Of a stretch of DNA of 5,957 nt, positions 5,201 to 5,957 are shown in pieces; position 1 is the first letter of the stretch, and every line of letters starts with the position of its first letter. The notes beneath the pieces were generated by a model. It was not told the DNA's origin. It worked only from the letters and a program-made list of their open reading frames with translations, and searched no databases. Made by a program: the position numbers and the translations under genes. Location: positions 1-5,957 of the forward strand of contig CAMBWG010000151.1 of NCBI GenBank assembly GCA_945871415.1. The letters are read 5' to 3'. The DNA comes from an uncultured Desulfovibrio sp. (GTDB lineage: Bacteria; Desulfobacterota; Desulfovibrionia; Desulfovibrionales; Desulfovibrionaceae).

Positions 5201-5957
5201 CGGCATCTGCCTGACGGATACCTTCCAGCTTGGCGAAACCGATGACGTAAACTGGCTTTATGCGCCCGCCCTGCCGCAAAATTCCGAACGGGTACAGGCC
5301 CAGCAGAACGCTCCCATTCAGGTCATCATCGGCAATCCGCCCTATTCCGTGGGCCAGAAATCCGCCAATGACGATGCGCAGAACCAGTCCTATCCCCGCC
5401 TGGAACAGCGCATTGCCGATACCTACGCCAAACAATCGGACAAGACCAACAAGAACGCCCTCTATGATCCCTATATCAAGGCGTTCCGCTGGGCATCGGA
5501 CAGGCTGGACAAACAGCACGGCGGTATCATTGCCTTTGTTTCCAATGGCTACTGGCTGGACGGCAACGCTATGGACGGTTTCCGCAAAAGCCTTGAGGCG
5601 GAGTTCAGCGCCATCTATGTCTTCAATTTGCGCGGCAATCAGCGCACCAGCGGCGAAACCTCGCGCCGGGAAGGGGGAAAGATATTCGGTTCCGGCAGTC
5701 GCACGCCCATTGCCATCACCGTGCTGGTCAAAAAGCCCGGCCATACGGGCAAGGCGCTTATTCAATATCACGATATCGGCGATTATCTGAGCCGGGAAGA
5801 AAAACTTGCCATCATTGCCGAAAAGCGCAGCATCCTCAATCCTGCCATGAACTGGACGCATATCCGCCCCAACGCACAGGGCGACTGGCTCAATCAGCGC
5901 AATGATATCTTCGGCAGCTTCATCCCACTTGGGGACAAAGATAACAAGGATAACAAA
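2280..5957 (+). CDS. Type ISP restriction-modification enzyme, single chain (LlaGI/LlaBIII-like), 3' end cut by window
   Basis: 1226 residues, open to the right edge with no stop or frameshift. In this family one polypeptide binds an asymmetric site, methylates one strand at N6-adenine, and otherwise translocates on DNA with ATP and cleaves when two converging enzymes meet. Domains in order: an Mrr-like PD-(D/E)XK nuclease (about 1-165) with GID (Asp65) and QCK (79-81); and a superfamily 2 helicase (about 175-610). The helicase shows Walker A MACGTGKT (201-208), APSIALVGQT (229-238), DEAH (336-339), MTATP (371-375), SEGVDVPSLD (567-576) and QSVGRVMR (592-599). A helical coupler follows (about 640-865). 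The gamma-class methyltransferase has YTPVEIVDF (874-882), the AdoMet-binding DPFTGTGTF (908-916) and catalytic NPPY (1019-1022). All key residues are present, so it looks active. LlaGI/LlaBIII proteins are about 1570 residues, so around 350 residues, chiefly the target-recognition domain, lie beyond the window. An Asp/Lys-rich insert (262-274) sits in the helicase. It is divergent from the ATPase/HNH operon. Confidence 0.93.
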   Translation, partial: MTFQDILARYRAISFSERDKGDRFERLMQAFLQTVPWYAGTFRHVWLWREFPYKQNLGGKDTGIDLVAQTVEGDFWAIQCKCYAETASIDKPAVDSFLATSSKQFVNDQHQTTSFALRLWISTTNKWGNEAENAIRHQEPPVQRISLADLENAPVDWAALEQGISGAQARQERKQPRPHQQAAITAFHEHFQTGDRGKLIMACGTGKTFTSLKIAENETGGRGLVLFLAPSIALVGQTLREWTAETSADIFPVCICSDPEVSKSRSKKDEDQDGYSVTDLAFPASTNVDDIVRQFRLAEKFHADSLLVVFSTYQSIAVIAEAQKTFQRPFDLIICDEAHRTTGVTLKDAEDSAFVKVHDNAFIQAKKRLYMTATPRLYAEESKKKAQDAEAWLCSMDDEALYGPEVFRIGFGEAVDKNLLADYKVLVLTLSESQIPAALQAAVADSSKEIDTDDASKLIGCINALSKRMLIDEGLLKTSDPAPMRKAVAFCQNIKISKRISAVFNGFKESYYDSLTQEERAEMVSVSAQHVDGTMPATTRDEKLSWLNAAPADGNECRILTNVRCLSEGVDVPSLDAVLFLSARNSQIDVVQSVGRVMRTAPGKKFGYIIIPVLIPSNVTPEEALNDNKRFAVVWTVLNALRAHDDRFSAMINKLELNHRKPQKVLIGRIGDGRTPEEEGSTPPTGKGRGATTQLPLPLPHLQELQGAIYARMVQKVGNKRYWEQWAADVAQIAQGYMERINRLIAVPGPHKTAFDDLLSGLRKNINPAVTPGEVVEMLAQHLITKPVFEALFENYSFVQHNPVSRALQGMLDLLEAQALEKDTVVLSRFYESVKMRVSGLDNAEARQRVIVELYDKFFRTAFPRTVEKLGIVYTPVEIVDFINRSVADVLQAAFGRSLSDADVHVLDPFTGTGTFLARMVESGLITPAALPRKYAAELHANEIVLLAYYIASINIENAYHATQGENAAYTPFNGICLTDTFQLGETDDVNWLYAPALPQNSERVQAQQNAPIQVIIGNPPYSVGQKSANDDAQNQSYPRLEQRIADTYAKQSDKTNKNALYDPYIKAFRWASDRLDKQHGGIIAFVSNGYWLDGNAMDGFRKSLEAEFSAIYVFNLRGNQRTSGETSRREGGKIFGSGSRTPIAITVLVKKPGHTGKALIQYHDIGDYLSREEKLAIIAEKRSILNPAMNWTHIRPNAQGDWLNQRNDIFGSFIPLGDKDNKDNK
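5931..5957 (+). repeat. Short in-frame 9-bp tandem repeat at the window edge
   Basis: The last codons read GGGGACAAA, GATAACAAG, GATAACAAA. The last two units are identical but for the final base, and the first is a degenerate match, giving GDK-DNK-DNK in the restriction enzyme. The array is cut by the window edge, so its copy number is unknown. It lies near where the methyltransferase passes into the target-recognition domain. It may be a flexible linker. Confidence 0.5.

Noticed and set aside
3912..5861. A 649-codon minus-strand open frame opposite the restriction gene
   Set aside because: It is an antisense shadow of the helicase/methyltransferase coding sequence. The plus-strand frame carries every expected motif; this one carries none.

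Overview
This window is a compact stretch of a phage-defence island with two divergent transcription units. Base composition (roughly 57-60% GC in the large genes by hand counts), clear Shine-Dalgarno sites and codon use point to a Gram-negative bacterium of moderately high GC. A Desulfovibrio/Bilophila-type host would fit, but that is only an impression; nothing in the window fixes the taxon.

Minus strand (about 2150 down to 74): a two-gene operon. The first gene (755-2035) encodes a 426-residue SMC/ABC-type AAA ATPase with intact Walker A, Walker B and H-loop. The second (159-758) encodes a 199-residue HNH endonuclease and starts on an ATGA overlap with the ATPase stop. The pair has the organisation of Septu-like (PtuA/PtuB-like) defence systems. 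The operon ends in a strong hairpin terminator (74-114). Its 5' leader holds three inverted repeats packed end to end (2065-2133).

Plus strand (2280 to the right edge): the first 1226 residues of a single-chain Type ISP (LlaGI/LlaBIII-like) restriction-modification enzyme. Its order is Mrr-like nuclease, superfamily 2 helicase-translocase, helical coupler and gamma-type N6-adenine methyltransferase. The target-recognition domain lies mostly beyond the window. It has its own Shine-Dalgarno and a probable -10 box about 33 bases before the ATG.

The most unusual element is a perfect 47-bp direct repeat (1-47 and 2129-2175) that brackets the whole ATPase/HNH operon, including its leader and terminator. 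Recombination between the copies would remove the operon and leave the restriction enzyme intact. The left copy abuts the window edge, so its full length is unknown. Weaker matching blocks outside the copies suggest that the shared sequence was once longer. Two readings are open: a removable defence cassette flanked by site duplications, or a repeated promoter/leader unit that also precedes another minus-strand gene to the left. In function, the restriction enzyme would cleave unmodified incoming DNA, while the ATPase/HNH pair would act as a second, probably ATP-gated, nuclease defence.
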